A program made the position numbers and the translations under genes. Of a DNA stretch of 6,883 nucleotides, positions 5,816 through 6,883 are shown in pieces. Below the pieces are notes generated by a model that saw nothing but the letters and a program-made list of their open reading frames with translations, had not been told where the DNA came from and made no database searches. This stretch comes from an uncultured Collinsella sp. (lineage in GTDB: Bacteria > Actinomycetota > Coriobacteriia > Coriobacteriales > Coriobacteriaceae): positions 1-6,883 of the forward strand of contig CABUVF010000116.1 in assembly GCA_902494945.1 (NCBI GenBank), in the 5' to 3' direction. The stretch's first letter is position 1. Every line of letters begins with the position of its first letter.

Positions 5816-6883
5816 CTAGCACTGCTCGAGTGCCTGCTCAAGGTCGGCAATCAGATCGGCCGTGTCCTCGAGGCCGCACGACAGGCGCACCATGTCGGCG
5901 GAGATGCCGCAGGCGATGAGCTCCTCATCGTTCATCTGGCGATGCGTAGCGTTAGCGGGATGCAGGCAGCAAGTGCGGGCGTCGGCCACATGCGTGGCGA
6001 TCTGGGCGAGCTTGAGGCTCTTCATAAAGGTCTCGGCCGCCGCGCGACCACCGTTAAAGCCAAAGCTCACAACGCCGCAAGTACCGTTGGGCATGTACTT
6101 CTGAGCCAGGTCATAGTACTTATCGCCCTCCAGGCCCGGATAGCTCACGAAGCGCACCTTGGGATGGCTCTGCAGGAATTTGGCAACGGCCAAGCCGTTC
6201 TCGCAATGACGCGGCATGCGCATATGCAGGCTCTCGAGCGAGCTGTTCAAGAAGAATGCCGCCTGCGGGTTCTGCATGGGGCCGAGGTCGCGCATGAGCT
6301 GCGCGGTGGCCTTGGTAATAAAGGCGCCCTCACGGCCGAACTTCTCGGCATAGGTCACGCCGTGGTAGCTCTCGTCAGGCGTGGTGAGACCCGGGAACTT
6401 GTCCGCATGGGCCATCCAGTCAAACTGGCCGTGGTCGACGATCACGCCGCCCAGGTAGGCAGCATGTCCATCCATGTACTTAGTGGTGGAGTGCGTAACG
6501 ATGTCGGCGCCCCACTCAAAGGGACGGCACATCACGGGCGTCGGGAAGGTGTTGTCGACCATCAACGGCACACCGTGGTCATGTGCGGCCTTGGCAAAGC
6601 GCTCAATATCGAGCACGGCAAGGGCGGGGTTGGCAATCGTCTCGCCAAAGACAAGCTTGGTATTGGGCTCAAAGGCTGCCTCGAGCTCCTCATCGGTGCA
6701 GTCGGGGGCAACGAACGTGCAAGTCACGCCCATGCGGCCCATGGTATGGGCAAGCAGGTTGTAGGTACCGCCGTAGATAGCAGAGCTCGCGACCACGTGA
6801 TCACCGGCACCGGCCACGTTAAAGATCGCGAGGAAGTTTGCGGCCATGCCCGAACTCGTGAGCATCGCAGCGGTGCCGCCCTC
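5816..6883 (-). CDS. metY: O-acetylhomoserine aminocarboxypropyltransferase (sulfhydrylase), N-terminus cut by right window edge
   Basis: This PLP enzyme of the Cys/Met metabolism family makes homocysteine from O-acetylhomoserine and sulfide, or a related thiol product. The reading frame stays open to the last base (EGGTAAM before the first internal Met), so 355 residues are visible and about 70 are missing against the usual 425-430. SSAIYGGT (33-40, counted from the window edge) contributes to phosphate binding. D110 in MVDNTF should contact the PLP ring nitrogen. K135 in HSTTKYMDGH is the Schiff-base lysine. The DESYHG segment (170-175) and the long insert after it are typical of MetY rather than MetB or MetC, and the late HPANATHRQM is the family's sulfate/carboxylate-site region. 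It ends with TAG at 5818-5816 and is followed by an intrinsic terminator. Its start and promoter lie outside the window. A methionine gamma-lyase activity is possible but less likely. Confidence 0.9.
   Translation of the reverse strand, partial: EGGTAAMLTSSGMAANFLAIFNVAGAGDHVVASSAIYGGTYNLLAHTMGRMGVTCTFVAPDCTDEELEAAFEPNTKLVFGETIANPALAVLDIERFAKAAHDHGVPLMVDNTFPTPVMCRPFEWGADIVTHSTTKYMDGHAAYLGGVIVDHGQFDWMAHADKFPGLTTPDESYHGVTYAEKFGREGAFITKATAQLMRDLGPMQNPQAAFFLNSSLESLHMRMPRHCENGLAVAKFLQSHPKVRFVSYPGLEGDKYYDLAQKYMPNGTCGVVSFGFNGGRAAAETFMKSLKLAQIATHVADARTCCLHPANATHRQMNDEELIACGISADMVRLSCGLEDTADLIADLEQALEQC

Noticed and set aside
1..6883. A novel defence, mobile or biosynthetic system
   Set aside because: All seven genes fall in known housekeeping or transport families, and no integrase, transposase, direct-repeat array or unfamiliar gene cluster is visible.

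Overview
The window is GC-rich, and ordinary bacterial metabolic and transport genes fill most of it. The gene set, the protein sequences and a GGGACAGTCCC-centred intergenic palindrome suggest a gut actinobacterium of the Coriobacteriia, perhaps Collinsella or a relative. That placement rests on overall resemblance. There is no rRNA or other marker gene here to prove it.

Layout from left to right: the 5' part of moeA (molybdopterin molybdenumtransferase) on the minus strand, cut by the left edge; a 211-bp divergent promoter region; a ClC-family anion channel/transporter gene (+); a diacylglycerol-kinase-family lipid kinase gene (+). The kinase converges with a block of four minus-strand genes. 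In transcription order from the right these are metY (O-acetylhomoserine sulfhydrylase, cut by the right edge), an MFS drug-efflux-type transporter, xpt (xanthine phosphoribosyltransferase), and a small stand-alone GGQ-domain release-factor-like protein. No gap exceeds 300 bases.

The genes do not form one pathway. They cover molybdenum cofactor synthesis, anion transport, lipid phosphorylation, methionine/cysteine synthesis, efflux, purine salvage and probable ribosome rescue. The ClC and lipid kinase genes may be co-transcribed, since no terminator is visible between them. In the minus block, intrinsic terminators lie after metY and after xpt. Each ends only a few bases before the ribosome binding site of the next gene, so neither the MFS gene nor the release-factor-like gene has room for a promoter of its own after the terminator. 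They must be read through, or carry the hairpin in their own leaders.

I found no mobile element, CRISPR array, tRNA, rRNA or convincing riboswitch, and no clear evidence of an undescribed multi-gene system. The items most worth a second look are the perfect 31-bp palindrome/terminator before the release-factor-like gene, the repeated terminator-next-to-SD arrangement, the ClC protein with non-canonical filter and proton-pathway residues, and the GC hairpin touching the xpt ribosome binding site.
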